Shown here: one piece after another, positions 34,542-43,831 of the stretch
Position numbering within the stretch: the stretch's first letter is position 1
Layout: every line of letters starts with the position of its first letter
Source: 54-19 sp038210655
Lineage (GTDB): Bacteria > Chloroflexota > Chloroflexia > Chloroheliales > Chloroheliaceae
Direction of reading: 5' to 3'
Length of the DNA: 64,000 bases
Assembly: GCA_038210655.1 (NCBI GenBank)
Contig: JBBQWM010000024.1
Span: 1 to 64,000, forward strand
Translations under genes and position numbers: made by a program
The notes under the pieces: generated by a model
What the model saw: only the letters and a program-made list of their open reading frames with translations
Databases searched by the model: none
What the model was told of the DNA's origin: nothing

Positions 34542-36656
34542 TCACTTAGTAGAAGTATAGAAACTCTCGCGCGTACCAGGTTCCTTGAATGTCCCCATTA
34601 TATGCAGACGGGTTTGGCCGTTGAAGACGTTAGAGGCAATTTTGGCACTGGCGTTGGCCTGATCGCGTCGGATCGGTACCTGGAAATTACCGAAAGTCTG
34701 ACCCCGGTCGCTGGAACTGGCAACCAGCACCCCGGAATCAGGGCCACCGCTAATTCCACCAACCACCCAGACCCGATTGTCCGGCGTAACCGTCACATCC
34801 GCGCCGGTTGTACTCTTAAATTTGCTACTTTTGGCTATACCGTAAATATCATAGGCCATACGCTGCCAGCCTTTGCCGGGCGCATAACGCACCAGTCCTA
34901 CCGAAACGCCATCATTATGGGCGTTTACACTGCTAAAGGCCCCGTAAGCGTAGCCGTCCGCTCCACAGGCGATCCCCAGCAAGCCCCGGAAGGTATAATC
35001 TAGCCCGGCTGAGTCGGTCAATCTGGTGAGACCGGTCCATTTGCCGTTGATCCGGCTGATCGCTACCAAATCTTTTCGCCAGTAACCTATCATATGGACA
35101 TTTTCATCGCCATCAATGCAGATGTGCGGCTGAATCTCACCCTGAGTATCTTCCGGCCCGGCGACAGTAATAGCACCGGTCAAGCTGGCTCCGCCGTTGG
35201 TCGATTCGGCAAAACCCCAGCTAGGCCGACCACCATTAAAAGTTTTGACCTGCCCGGTAATAAAAAGCTTGCCCGTTTTGGGTGAAACGACCAGATCGGG
35301 CAGGTCGAATTCGCCTGGCCCACCGGCAGCCCGGTAAAGATCGCTCAGATTTACCCCTTTTTGGAACGAGCCATCCGGGTTCATTTTACGCATGTAGGCC
35401 AGATAGGGAACCGGCCCATTGAAGAAGCGCCAGACGATATAGCCAGTTCCATCCGGGCCAAAGGCCAGGTTCGCGCGTTTACTGCCATTGGAAGAAGCAT
35501 CGTTGATGTTGGTAAAGTTGTTGGGGTCTTTCGAGTTGGTCAAGAGCAAGCGATCCGGCGCACCCGACTCGCCGACGATAAAGGCCGTCCCATCGGTCGG
35601 ACGTACTTTCATGGCCGGGCCAAACAAAACTGTTTGGGAAGGCACCAATCTGGTAGCATTGTTCCAGGCCGGAACTGCTGGCAGTGGTAGCACGTTAGAG
35701 AGCGTGGGAGTGGGTGGAACCGGCGTAGGAGTCGGTTTGGGGGCGGTCACTTCGGTACGCCACTGGTAATAATGCTGCCCAACGTTGCCCATCTCGACCT
35801 TAAACGCTTCCGGGTTGGCCGGGGTATAAGTCAAGACCCGCCGCTCGAAAGCCTGTACCAGGACATCCTGGGTCTTGCCCGCGACCACCGACTTCGACCA
35901 AAACGGCTCGGTCAGGGGCAGGCCCACCACCTGCAACCAATCAAAACCTTTATCAGTTACGAATGCGCCATTTTTATAGACCACCCCGTTTTGGTTTAGA
36001 AAGTTCCAGAAAACATCGGCGATGTTATGGTTGAGGGTTTTATCGAAATAACTGTTTTTGACGTTGTACTGAGTTCCCAAATCGGCGCTGGCTCCCGTCG
36101 TTCCGTCTCGTGCAATCGTCGCTGTAACGGTCTGCCCGGTCCGGTCGGTCGCTTTGTTCTCATCCAGGTTGATAGTGGCGACCTTGCGGAAAGAGAAATA
36201 AGTCGGGTTAGGCACGTTGCCAACCTGATCGCCTGCGATGTTGATGGTGGTGCTAGGATTGTAGCCCTGGAAATCATTATCGCCCAATTGTAATAGGCCG
36301 GTAATAAGTTCTTTTGCCAATAGCCCGTTGGTGACAGGGCGACCTTCGGTCTGTTCCATCCGGGTCTTATCGAAGTACTGAACCTTACGGCTATTGCCCT
36401 GGGTATATGGCTCAGTCAGTACTTCGCTGACGGTCGGCCCCCAGGTAAAGCTACGACTGGTCTTGCCATCGGCGACCGGCTTGTCCGAATAATCCCACAA
36501 CTGCTGGAACTGAGGCAGTCCGATAGCCGGAGCGGCCCCGGCAAAATCCACACTGAGCAAGCCCAGCAACATTATAGCTACCATGAGCGAAGTCAAACCT
36601 AGCCCAACTTTGCTGGTAGCAAGATCGCGTCGAGCGATCATATTTTGGGTCTTCAT
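34542..36656 (-). CDS. large secreted protein with beta-propeller-like C-terminus
   Basis: A 704-residue exported protein. A membrane/signal segment lies at about 17-42 (VGLGLTSLMVAIMLLGLLSV) followed by an AGAAP cleavage-like site. Residues 45-305 form a domain I have seen only in Chloroflexota-type secreted proteins (FQQLWDYSDKPVADG at its start); a Pro/Thr linker (KPTPTPVPPTPT) near 310-325 leads to a C-terminal region with repeated motifs such as IVWRF, DGDENVHMIG and TNGGAS/SSDRGQTFG, typical of sialidase-like or BNR-repeat propellers. Catalytic sialidase residues are not obvious. It lies 28 nt downstream of smc and may be co-transcribed with it. Confidence 0.8.
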   Translation of the reverse strand: MKTQNMIARRDLATSKVGLGLTSLMVAIMLLGLLSVDFAGAAPAIGLPQFQQLWDYSDKPVADGKTSRSFTWGPTVSEVLTEPYTQGNSRKVQYFDKTRMEQTEGRPVTNGLLAKELITGLLQLGDNDFQGYNPSTTINIAGDQVGNVPNPTYFSFRKVATINLDENKATDRTGQTVTATIARDGTTGASADLGTQYNVKNSYFDKTLNHNIADVFWNFLNQNGVVYKNGAFVTDKGFDWLQVVGLPLTEPFWSKSVVAGKTQDVLVQAFERRVLTYTPANPEAFKVEMGNVGQHYYQWRTEVTAPKPTPTPVPPTPTLSNVLPLPAVPAWNNATRLVPSQTVLFGPAMKVRPTDGTAFIVGESGAPDRLLLTNSKDPNNFTNINDASSNGSKRANLAFGPDGTGYIVWRFFNGPVPYLAYMRKMNPDGSFQKGVNLSDLYRAAGGPGEFDLPDLVVSPKTGKLFITGQVKTFNGGRPSWGFAESTNGGASLTGAITVAGPEDTQGEIQPHICIDGDENVHMIGYWRKDLVAISRINGKWTGLTRLTDSAGLDYTFRGLLGIACGADGYAYGAFSSVNAHNDGVSVGLVRYAPGKGWQRMAYDIYGIAKSSKFKSTTGADVTVTPDNRVWVVGGISGGPDSGVLVASSSDRGQTFGNFQVPIRRDQANASAKIASNVFNGQTRLHIMGTFKEPGTRESFYTSTK

Positions 36657-36684
36657 GAAAAGAATAGTCTCCTAACTCAACATT

Positions 36685-39600
36685 TTAATTCAGCACTGGC
36701 TCAACAGTTTCTTTACCGTTGGGGTTGGCAGTCGCCCGTTTGAGCTTCGAGCCGTGTACCTTAAAATCGGTTACTTCATCTACTCGCAACGACATTATCC
36801 TTGAGATGCTTTCCGGCCCCATCGAAACGCCATAGATCGTCCGAGCGGCCTCTATCGTCCCGCGATTGTGGGTAATAACAATAAACTGGGTCTTGGGGGC
36901 TAACGTGCGTAGAGTTTCACAAAAACGACCGATATTCGATTCGTCCAGGGCGGCATCCACCTCGTCCAGCACACAGAACGGGGACGGATTGACTTCGAGC
37001 AAGGCGAAAAGCAACGCAACTGCCGTTAGAGCGCGTTCGCCACCACTCAGCAGGGCCAGGTTTTGCTGACGCTTGCCGGGGGGCTGGGCCAAAATTTCAA
37101 TCCCGGTCTGGGCCAGATTATCAGGATTGGTTAGCACCAGTTTAGCGGTTCCGCCGTTGAACAGCAACCCGAAGAAACGCTTGAACTGGTCGGCGACCTT
37201 CTCAAAGGTCTCGGCAAACCGGGCCTGGGTAACTTCATCCAGGTTTTTTATCAAGCCCCGCAAAGTACGAGTAGTTTCTTCCAGGTCGTTTAATTGCCCG
37301 GTCAGAAATTCATAACGCTGTCTGGTTTCTTTGTACTCTTGCATCGCCAACGGATTGACCGCCCCGATCCGGCGCAACCGACCGCGCAACTGTTCGATCC
37401 GCTCGGCCAATTGCACCGCCTCGCGGTCGGTCAAGGCCAACAATTCCTCCCACTCCGCCGGGTCTATCGCATCGCTACCAACTATATCTTCCTCGACGGT
37501 GCCGTCCAACCGCAAAGCCGGAGCCAGATCGTCGGCAGCCCGCACCCGCAAAGTCTCAATCTCGCCCGTTATGCGTTGGGTTTCGAGCGCGGCCCGCCCG
37601 TGTGCGCCTTCCAGCGTCAAGAGTTCGCTACTAACCTCGCCCCAACCGCGTTCCTGATCGGTCAGCTTTTGTTCCAGTTGGCCTAGTTCTGCTTCCAACG
37701 GTGTGATCTCCGAACGCAAAGCTTCAAGTCGAAGTGAGACTTGCTGCATCTCGGTTTGGGTCTCGGCCAGTGCGGTTTGTAACTGCTGCACCTGCCCATC
37801 TAACTCGTTCAAACGGCCCTTACGGGCGGTGGTTTGCTGGGTCAGGCGGGTCTGTTCGCCTCGTGCCAGATCAAGACTTTGCTGGCTGTTTTTGAGACGC
37901 TGGACGGCAAGGGCGGCGGCGGTTCGCATTGCAGCCAGTTTCTCGCGCTCGTCGTTGGCGGTAGCGGCGGCTAAGCGGGTGGCTCGTTCGAGTTGAGCCA
38001 GGGTCGCCATCGCTTGAAGATGGAGTTGGGTCGTTTCCTGGTGTTCGTGATCCAATTGGGCGGCCCGGTCGGTTAGCCCAACGATCTCCTGCGCCAGGTT
38101 CTGGTTATTTTCCTCCCGAACTTTGAGTTCGTGTGAAAGTTTATCAAATTCGGTACGGAGCGCAGTTTGCTTTTCGCGGGCCTGTTGTTGCTGTTTGTTG
38201 AGGCTATGGGTCTCGCGTTCCAGGTCGGCAATTTGCTGGCGGTTGGCGGCAGCCCGGCCTTGAGCCTGGGAAAGGGCCGCGGCTTCCTGGGTGATCTGCT
38301 TTTCCAGTAGGCCGATTTCGAGTGGCAATTCGCGCAACTCTCGTTCGCGCATCAACACGCTACCCTCGGCCCGGTCTTTTTCCTTGCCGGACGCGCCACC
38401 CGTGACTGCTCCACTGCTCCGCAAGATTTCACCGCTCAGGGTAACTACCGTCCAGCCTCCACTCAACTCGCGCAAAGCCACCCGACCAACAGCCAATTCT
38501 TCGACCACCAACACCCGACCGAGCAACTGATCGTAAATTGGGCGGTAACGTGGCTCGAAAGTGATAAGATCGCTGGCAATGCCGCGCACTCCTTCCATTT
38601 GGGCCACGCTGCGGGGCAGGTTGCCTGCCGGGGCCGCACGTAAATTATCGAGTGGTAAAAAGGTCGCCCGACCTGCGCCCGCCGACTTCAAGAGGCCAAT
38701 CGCACGCTCGGCATCCTCAAAATGCTCAACTACCACGTCTTGCAGGTGCATACCGAGAGCCACCTCAACCGCCACTTCCAGGTCGGCTGGCGCTTGCAGC
38801 AAATTCGCCACAAGACCCAGCACTCCCTTGAGGCGCGGCTGATTGCCGCCTGCCGCTTGCATGACGGTACGCACCCCACCGTGCAAGCCGGTAAAACTGC
38901 TCTGAAGACGCTGCAAAAGTTCCAGCCGTGACCGGGCCGAATCCAGTTTGGAACGGGCTTCGCGGACGGCTTCCTCGCTACGGCGAATATCACTGGCGGC
39001 AGCCGAATTCTCGGCCTCAAGTTGCTGTCGGCGGTCGCTCAACTGCCGGGCCTGTTCATCCAGCCCGGCCAACGTTCCAAGCACGACCGCAATTTCTTCT
39101 TCGATCTCAGATTGCCGGGTCGTCAGGGTCGTGCGGTTCTGTAAATACTGCTCCTGCTGGCGGGCGAGTTGGGCCTGTCGCTCGACCAGTTGCGCCCGAC
39201 GCTGCTTGACGCTCTCGATCCGATTGACCTGTCGGCTGACTTCTTGCCGTTGCTTTTCCTGGTTGTCTTCGGCCTGCCGTATCTGGGTGGTGTGGGTCTT
39301 TAGGACGGCTTCCTGCTCGGCAAGGCGGGTCGTTTCGCTGCCCTGCTCGGCTAAGATGGCAGCGTGTTCGTGTTCCAGTTCGGTCAGACGTTTGCGGTTA
39401 CTTTCCAAACCGACTTCCAAATTTACCAGTTCTTGGGCCTGACCCTCGCGCTGGCGGGTCAGGCCGTTCAAACGTTCGCGGTCAACCGCAATTTGTTGCT
39501 GCAACTGCTGGGCGCGGTTATGTAACTGGCTGCTGGCCTGATGACGTTCGCCCAACCGGGTGCGCCGCTCATTCTGGACGGTGCGGGCGGCTTCGATCCC

Positions 39601-40392
39601 CTGTTGCAAGCTTTCGAGCCGGGTTTTGCCCGCTTCAAGGGCGGCGCGGGCGGCGCTCTCCTGCTGGCGGGCCGAGTCCAGGGCAGCCTGAAATTTGCGC
39701 CAACGGTCGCCATAGTAGCGCTTGAGCAAAACCTGTAGCTCTTCTTGCAAAGTGTAATAATCTTCGGCTTGACGAGCGTGCCGTTCCAAACCCTTGAGGC
39801 GAGGCTCGATTTCCGCCACCATAATGTTGATCTGTTGGGCGTTGGCTTCCTGTTTGGATAGACTATTTTCGGCTTCGGCTTTTTTCAAATTGTAGAGGCC
39901 GATGCTGGCGGCATCCTCGAACAGGCCGCGCCTTTCTTCCGGCTTCTGGCTAAGCGCGGCATCTACCATGCCCTGGGTAATCACGGTATAGGTCTGGGAG
40001 AGTGGCATAGTCGCCTCGGTGATGTCCTTGAGGCGTACCCGGCTTTTGTTGATATAATATTCGTTTTCGCCGGTACGGTAGGCCCGCCGAGTAACCGTTA
40101 CTTCATTAAAATCGAGCGGCAGCTTGTGGTCGGTATTATCAAAGGTGATACTGGCCTCGGCGTAGCCCATAGCAGGCTTGAGGGCGCTCCCCGCAAAAAT
40201 TACATCCTCGGTTTTACGACCACGCAGCACCGAATAACGCTGCTCCCCCAATACCCACCGGATTGCATCGGCAATATTGCTCTTGCCGCTCCCGTTCGGG
40301 CCGACAATAGCCGTAATGCCGGTATCGTATAAAAATTCGGTCTTTTGGGCAAAAGTTTTGAACCCCTGTACCTGGAGACGTTTAAGATACAT
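36685..40392 (-). CDS. smc: chromosome segregation ATPase SMC
   Basis: A 1235-residue condensin subunit that dimerises and loops DNA with ScpA/ScpB. Walker A GPNGSGKS is at 31-38 in the N-terminal head; long coiled coils flank a hinge around 500-680 (GLHGGVRTVMQAAG..., VTGGASGKEKDRAEG). The C-terminal head has the signature LLSGGERALTAVALLF and Walker B CVLDEVDAALDE. The GG of the hinge and the full coiled-coil length agree with bacterial SMC. The start is ATG 40392. The genes for the kleisin partners are not in the window. Confidence 0.96.
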   Translation of the reverse strand: MYLKRLQVQGFKTFAQKTEFLYDTGITAIVGPNGSGKSNIADAIRWVLGEQRYSVLRGRKTEDVIFAGSALKPAMGYAEASITFDNTDHKLPLDFNEVTVTRRAYRTGENEYYINKSRVRLKDITEATMPLSQTYTVITQGMVDAALSQKPEERRGLFEDAASIGLYNLKKAEAENSLSKQEANAQQINIMVAEIEPRLKGLERHARQAEDYYTLQEELQVLLKRYYGDRWRKFQAALDSARQQESAARAALEAGKTRLESLQQGIEAARTVQNERRTRLGERHQASSQLHNRAQQLQQQIAVDRERLNGLTRQREGQAQELVNLEVGLESNRKRLTELEHEHAAILAEQGSETTRLAEQEAVLKTHTTQIRQAEDNQEKQRQEVSRQVNRIESVKQRRAQLVERQAQLARQQEQYLQNRTTLTTRQSEIEEEIAVVLGTLAGLDEQARQLSDRRQQLEAENSAAASDIRRSEEAVREARSKLDSARSRLELLQRLQSSFTGLHGGVRTVMQAAGGNQPRLKGVLGLVANLLQAPADLEVAVEVALGMHLQDVVVEHFEDAERAIGLLKSAGAGRATFLPLDNLRAAPAGNLPRSVAQMEGVRGIASDLITFEPRYRPIYDQLLGRVLVVEELAVGRVALRELSGGWTVVTLSGEILRSSGAVTGGASGKEKDRAEGSVLMRERELRELPLEIGLLEKQITQEAAALSQAQGRAAANRQQIADLERETHSLNKQQQQAREKQTALRTEFDKLSHELKVREENNQNLAQEIVGLTDRAAQLDHEHQETTQLHLQAMATLAQLERATRLAAATANDEREKLAAMRTAAALAVQRLKNSQQSLDLARGEQTRLTQQTTARKGRLNELDGQVQQLQTALAETQTEMQQVSLRLEALRSEITPLEAELGQLEQKLTDQERGWGEVSSELLTLEGAHGRAALETQRITGEIETLRVRAADDLAPALRLDGTVEEDIVGSDAIDPAEWEELLALTDREAVQLAERIEQLRGRLRRIGAVNPLAMQEYKETRQRYEFLTGQLNDLEETTRTLRGLIKNLDEVTQARFAETFEKVADQFKRFFGLLFNGGTAKLVLTNPDNLAQTGIEILAQPPGKRQQNLALLSGGERALTAVALLFALLEVNPSPFCVLDEVDAALDESNIGRFCETLRTLAPKTQFIVITHNRGTIEAARTIYGVSMGPESISRIMSLRVDEVTDFKVHGSKLKRATANPNGKETVEPVLN

Positions 40393-40507
40393 TTATTTCA
40401 AGTCTTTCAAGAAAATCTAACTATAACCAAAATAAAAGTGTAACTTCTCGGATTATAGGCACAACCACTACCCTTTATTCTTTTGGGCCATCTATAACGG
40501 CAAAGAT

Positions 40508-40638
40508 TGAGAAGTTAATTAAAATTGTAACTACTCAGAGCGGGCGACCACAAGGGTCGCCCCAACAACGAATTTTGGGTAGGGGCGACCCTTGTGGTCG
40601 CCCAAAGTAGTAGGCAAGCTGAGAAGTTAATTAAAATT
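40508..40638. repeat. MITE-like element flanked by a 19-bp direct repeat
   Basis: TGAGAAGTTAATTAAAATT occurs at 40508-40526 and 40620-40638. Between them, 40527 onward begins GTAACTACTCA and carries two opposed GGGCGACC/GGTCGCCC palindromic blocks. The right direct repeat reaches the stop codon of the degenerate HD-GYP gene. The direct repeats may be a duplicated target or relics of element decay. Confidence 0.75.
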
Positions 40639-41266
40639 AGCCTAAACTGGCCTTAAATGCCGCCACTACCTTTGGGTCGAACTGGGTTCCAGCCTGTTTG
40701 GTAATAAAGACCAATGCTTCGGCCCCCGACACGCTCACCCGGTAAAAGCGCGAGGCGGTCAGCGCATCGTAAGCTTTGCAGACCGCGATTATTCGAGCGC
40801 CAAGCGGGATAGCTTCGCCCTGCTGCTGGCCTGGAAAGCCGTAGGTCCCGGCGTACCATTCGTTCTGACTGGCGATAATCGCGCTCACCGTCTCCATCTG
40901 ATAGACGTTGCTAAATATTTTGGCTCCGGTCAGGATGCTCTGGCGCATTACTTCCAATTCGTCGTCGGTCAACCGGGCCGGTTTGTTCAAGATGGCTTCG
41001 GGGACGCTGATCGCGCCATAATCGTAGAACAGCCCGGCCAGCCGTACCATTTCTATATCTTCGGTGGATAATCCCAACTGGCGGGCCGTTTCAACTGCGT
41101 ACTGGCTCATCCGACGACCACGCTCCAAAAGAACCGGCGACCGAGCCATCAGTACGTTGCTCAGAGCCTCAATAAAGGTCTGGCGCAGCTGTTTGTTTTC
41201 AGCTTTAAGTCGGGCCTCACTCTCTTTAAGTAGCTGGATTTGCGCGTCATACTCGTTTTGGGACAC
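40637..41266 (-). CDS. degenerate HD-GYP domain protein
   Basis: A 209-residue protein with a short N-terminal coiled coil (about 8-30) and a domain clearly patterned on HD-GYP phosphodiesterases (SVPEAILNKPARLTDDELEVM, then GEAIPLGARIIAVCKAYDALTASRFYR). The metal-binding residues are altered: the HDxGK stretch is Y81-D82-Y-G-A, the HHE stretch is SQNE (133-136), and GYP is GFP (143-145). It is therefore unlikely to hydrolyse cyclic di-GMP, and may instead bind it or act as a scaffold. Start is GTG 41266 with a perfect GAGGAGG 7 nt upstream. It is a single gene between two repeat-rich spacers. Confidence 0.85.
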   Translation of the reverse strand: MSQNEYDAQIQLLKESEARLKAENKQLRQTFIEALSNVLMARSPVLLERGRRMSQYAVETARQLGLSTEDIEMVRLAGLFYDYGAISVPEAILNKPARLTDDELEVMRQSILTGAKIFSNVYQMETVSAIIASQNEWYAGTYGFPGQQQGEAIPLGARIIAVCKAYDALTASRFYRVSVSGAEALVFITKQAGTQFDPKVVAAFKASLG

Positions 41267-41912
41267 TCGATAACCTCCTCATTGGAGCGTAATACAAATG
41301 TAAGCAGGACGATATTATTTGAGTTTTAATAAAATCTCTAATCAAATAGACATAGCTGGAGTCGCAAAAGTAGAAAAAGCGTACTAGCTGGATTTTACCA
41401 TTCTGGCCCTTGCTTTGCAAATTCAGGGTTGGCAACGTCATAACCCAGATAAACACAGATGGGACGGATGAACACCGATGATTCTAAATTAAGAAGCTTG
41501 GTAGCTCAAGCACAGGGATTCTAAATTAGGACTTTCGCTTGGCACAATCGCTCTGAGTTCATGGTTTGCTTTTAAGGCTAACTTTATAGGCTCAAAGCGA
41601 AAGTCGTGTAAATAAAGAAATTTGGTAGCTCGGTAGTAGAGCGGTGTGGGTGGGTTTAAGGCTATTTGTTCCAACTAAGTAGAAAATCGATAGGTATTCG
41701 CATAAATAAAGTACAGATAGCTAGATAAAACTAAATCATAGATTACTTTGACTTGACTTACCCTTAGATTGAGCCTAGCTGTTCGAAAAATTGGTAGCCG
41801 AGTAGTAAAAAGCGGGGGCGAAACCGCTTTGACTAGACTTAGCCCACCGTCAACAACCGCCCGCTAAAGCAAGGCGGCTTGCACCTCTTTATCTGTAGTA
41901 CCCAAAGCAACC
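41267..41912. other. 646-nt spacer with repeats but no gene
   Basis: No convincing coding sequence. It contains a 76-bp element with GACTTTCGCTT termini (41530-41605), two copies of GATTCTAAATTA near 41479 and 41518, and three stretches starting TTGGTAGC (about 41499, 41622, 41790). One of these (GCTCGGTAGTAGAGC) mimics a tRNA D-arm, but no anticodon or T arm follows. The rpoN terminator and the HD-GYP gene promoter should be here but are not clear. Confidence 0.6.
41530..41605. repeat. 76-bp element with GACTTTCGCTT termini
   Basis: GACTTTCGCTT at 41530-41540 and AAGCGAAAGTC at 41595-41605. Second copy of the terminus pair at 34462-34536; interiors are unrelated by eye. Confidence 0.75.
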
Positions 41913-43382
41913 CTAGCGCAAGGTTGAAGGCAATATCTTGAGTTGGGAACGGTACTTGGCGACCGTCCGGCGGGCTACGTGAAAGCCCTGCTCAGCTAAC
42001 CGCTCCACGATCACCTGATCGGTCAAACGGCTGTTGCCTTTATTTTTCTCACCTTCCAAAATCTCTTTGATAACATCTTTGATGCTGAGGGAGGCTGTAA
42101 AGAAATCACTAAATGGAACGACTTTACGATTAGGTAGCATCACATATTTACCGGCAGTCGCCCGGCTGACCGTACTTTCGTGCAAACCAAGATAACTTGC
42201 CAGGGTCGAACGGGTCAACGGGCGTAGATCACGCACCCCATTTTTTAAGAAATCTTTTTGGGTTTCGACCAGTGCCTGGGTTATTCGCAAAATAGTTTCG
42301 CGTCGTTGGTTAATATTCGACATAAAGAGTTTAGCCCGATTGACATAGCGGCGCACGTGTTCGCGGTCTTCCTCGCTGCCTTCGGCTTCGGTCTGGGCAA
42401 AGGAAGTTGCCAGGTTCATATAGAGTGGGTTCAATTTAAGGAAGAAGCGCTTGGACTCGATAACCTCCACCACGAATTCACCTTCACGCTCGCTAATAAT
42501 CACATCGGGCAACACATGAGCGGTACGCACCCCACCGTAATGCACCCCAGTAAGTTCGCCAACCTGCCCGGAGGTAGGAAAGGGATTGAGGTTTTTCTTT
42601 ATAAACTCGCGGGCCTGATTTACTTCATCAGTAGAAATTCCCATTTGTTGAGCCATATAGGTATATTTGTGCAAACCCAGCGCCTCAAAATATTTTTCTA
42701 GTATTATACGAACATTCGGGGCTTCAACGCCTTGCTCTTCCAGAAAGGATAACTGAAGTAGTAAACATTCTTGAAGATTACGCGCTCCCACCCCGGCAGG
42801 CGCGATCTGCTGCAACTCGCGCAAAATCCGCACTACTCTTTCTTCATCGGTCCCAAAAGCCTCGGCAACCGAGTCAAGCGGCGTGGAAAGATAACCACGC
42901 TCGTCCAAACTGCCGACCAAGAATTCAGCCATAGGAATATCATCTTCGGGCAACGTTACCGACAGATCAGCCAGGATGCGTTCGTTCAGAGGCATTTCGG
43001 CGGCGACCAGCGTTAACGGGTCGAATTCTTCATCGGCTCCATAACCGCTACTGCTACTGCCCGACCAGCTTTCCGCCTGATTATAATAATCATTACTGTA
43101 GTCGTCTGAGGTGGACTTATTGATGCCGAACCCATAGTCGTCACTTTTTTTATGATCCAATTTGTCATTCAAGCAGCGTGGACAGCTAGAACCCCGGTAG
43201 GCTCCCCCACAAGTCGGGCAAAGACGGCGCTCGTCCATTTCGAGGGCCGGATTGGACTCCAACTCCTGCCGAATTTCCTCTTGCAGTTCAGCGCTACTAA
43301 GTTGTAAAATTTCATTTAGAATAATCAAGCTAGGGCTTACCCTGACTTGTTGTTCCTGAGTTACTCCAAAAGATAACTCCAC
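41913..43382 (-). CDS. rpoN: RNA polymerase sigma-54 factor with zinc-ribbon insert
   Basis: A 489-residue RpoN. The glutamine/leucine-rich activator-binding region I is at 1-50; the core-binding region follows, then a helix-turn-helix (TLASYLGLHESTVSRATAGKYV) and the diagnostic RpoN box ARRTVAKYRSQ at 470-480. Between region I and the core-binding region is CPTC-N8-CPRC (C55, C58, C67, C70), a putative zinc ribbon absent from the well-studied enterobacterial protein, and a Ser/Asp-rich acidic segment. Start GTG 43382 has AAGGAG at 9 nt. It is divergent from an NtrC-type activator gene, forming a regulatory pair. Confidence 0.95.
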   Translation of the reverse strand: MELSFGVTQEQQVRVSPSLIILNEILQLSSAELQEEIRQELESNPALEMDERRLCPTCGGAYRGSSCPRCLNDKLDHKKSDDYGFGINKSTSDDYSNDYYNQAESWSGSSSSGYGADEEFDPLTLVAAEMPLNERILADLSVTLPEDDIPMAEFLVGSLDERGYLSTPLDSVAEAFGTDEERVVRILRELQQIAPAGVGARNLQECLLLQLSFLEEQGVEAPNVRIILEKYFEALGLHKYTYMAQQMGISTDEVNQAREFIKKNLNPFPTSGQVGELTGVHYGGVRTAHVLPDVIISEREGEFVVEVIESKRFFLKLNPLYMNLATSFAQTEAEGSEEDREHVRRYVNRAKLFMSNINQRRETILRITQALVETQKDFLKNGVRDLRPLTRSTLASYLGLHESTVSRATAGKYVMLPNRKVVPFSDFFTASLSIKDVIKEILEGEKNKGNSRLTDQVIVERLAEQGFHVARRTVAKYRSQLKILPSTLR

Positions 43383-43583
43383 TTTGCTTATCTCCTTTTT
43401 ATACTAAGTCTGAAAGGTCTTTATTCTTTTAATTAACTGTTGTAATAAGCTAGACAGACACCCGATTCCAACGGCTTTTGTTAGCAGGCTAAACCAGCTT
43501 CTTTTGTTTTTAGCCCAATTCGATTTAGCCCCTACTTCGGTCTAACGACTTTAGGTTAAGCATTGTTATCTTTAGTATGGCTA

Positions 43584-43613
43584 ATTATACTTGGTTGAGA
43601 CTAACTTTTTCAA
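43584..43613 (-). promoter_or_regulatory. rpoN promoter
   Basis: On the minus strand, -35 TTGAAA (43613-43608) and -10 TATAAT (43589-43584) with an 18-bp spacer. The leader would be about 195 nt. No -24/-12 element was seen here, so rpoN itself seems to use the housekeeping sigma. Confidence 0.6.
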
Positions 43614-43831
43614 TTTTGACAAAGCAGCCCGCCTAAAGTGCTATTAGCACAAAGCGTGCCATCAAAAATATACGATACTGACAACGAATCGGCTTTTTTT
43701 AGCTTTGAAACAGGCTCTGAACGCGGTCAAATCGAGGTAAATCGCGGGTTAGTAAGTAAGCCGAAGCTAAAATATGGTAAAATACTCAGGTGGTATAGAG
43801 CGACATTAATGGACGAAATAGGAGAAAATTA

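Noticed and set aside
41489..41674. 61-residue minus-strand frame in the rpoN spacer
   Set aside because: Runs through the GACTTTCGCTT element and has no start context or family pattern.
41622..41690. tRNA-like D-arm (GCTCGGTAGTAGAGC)
   Set aside because: No anticodon stem, T arm or acceptor stem can be drawn around it.
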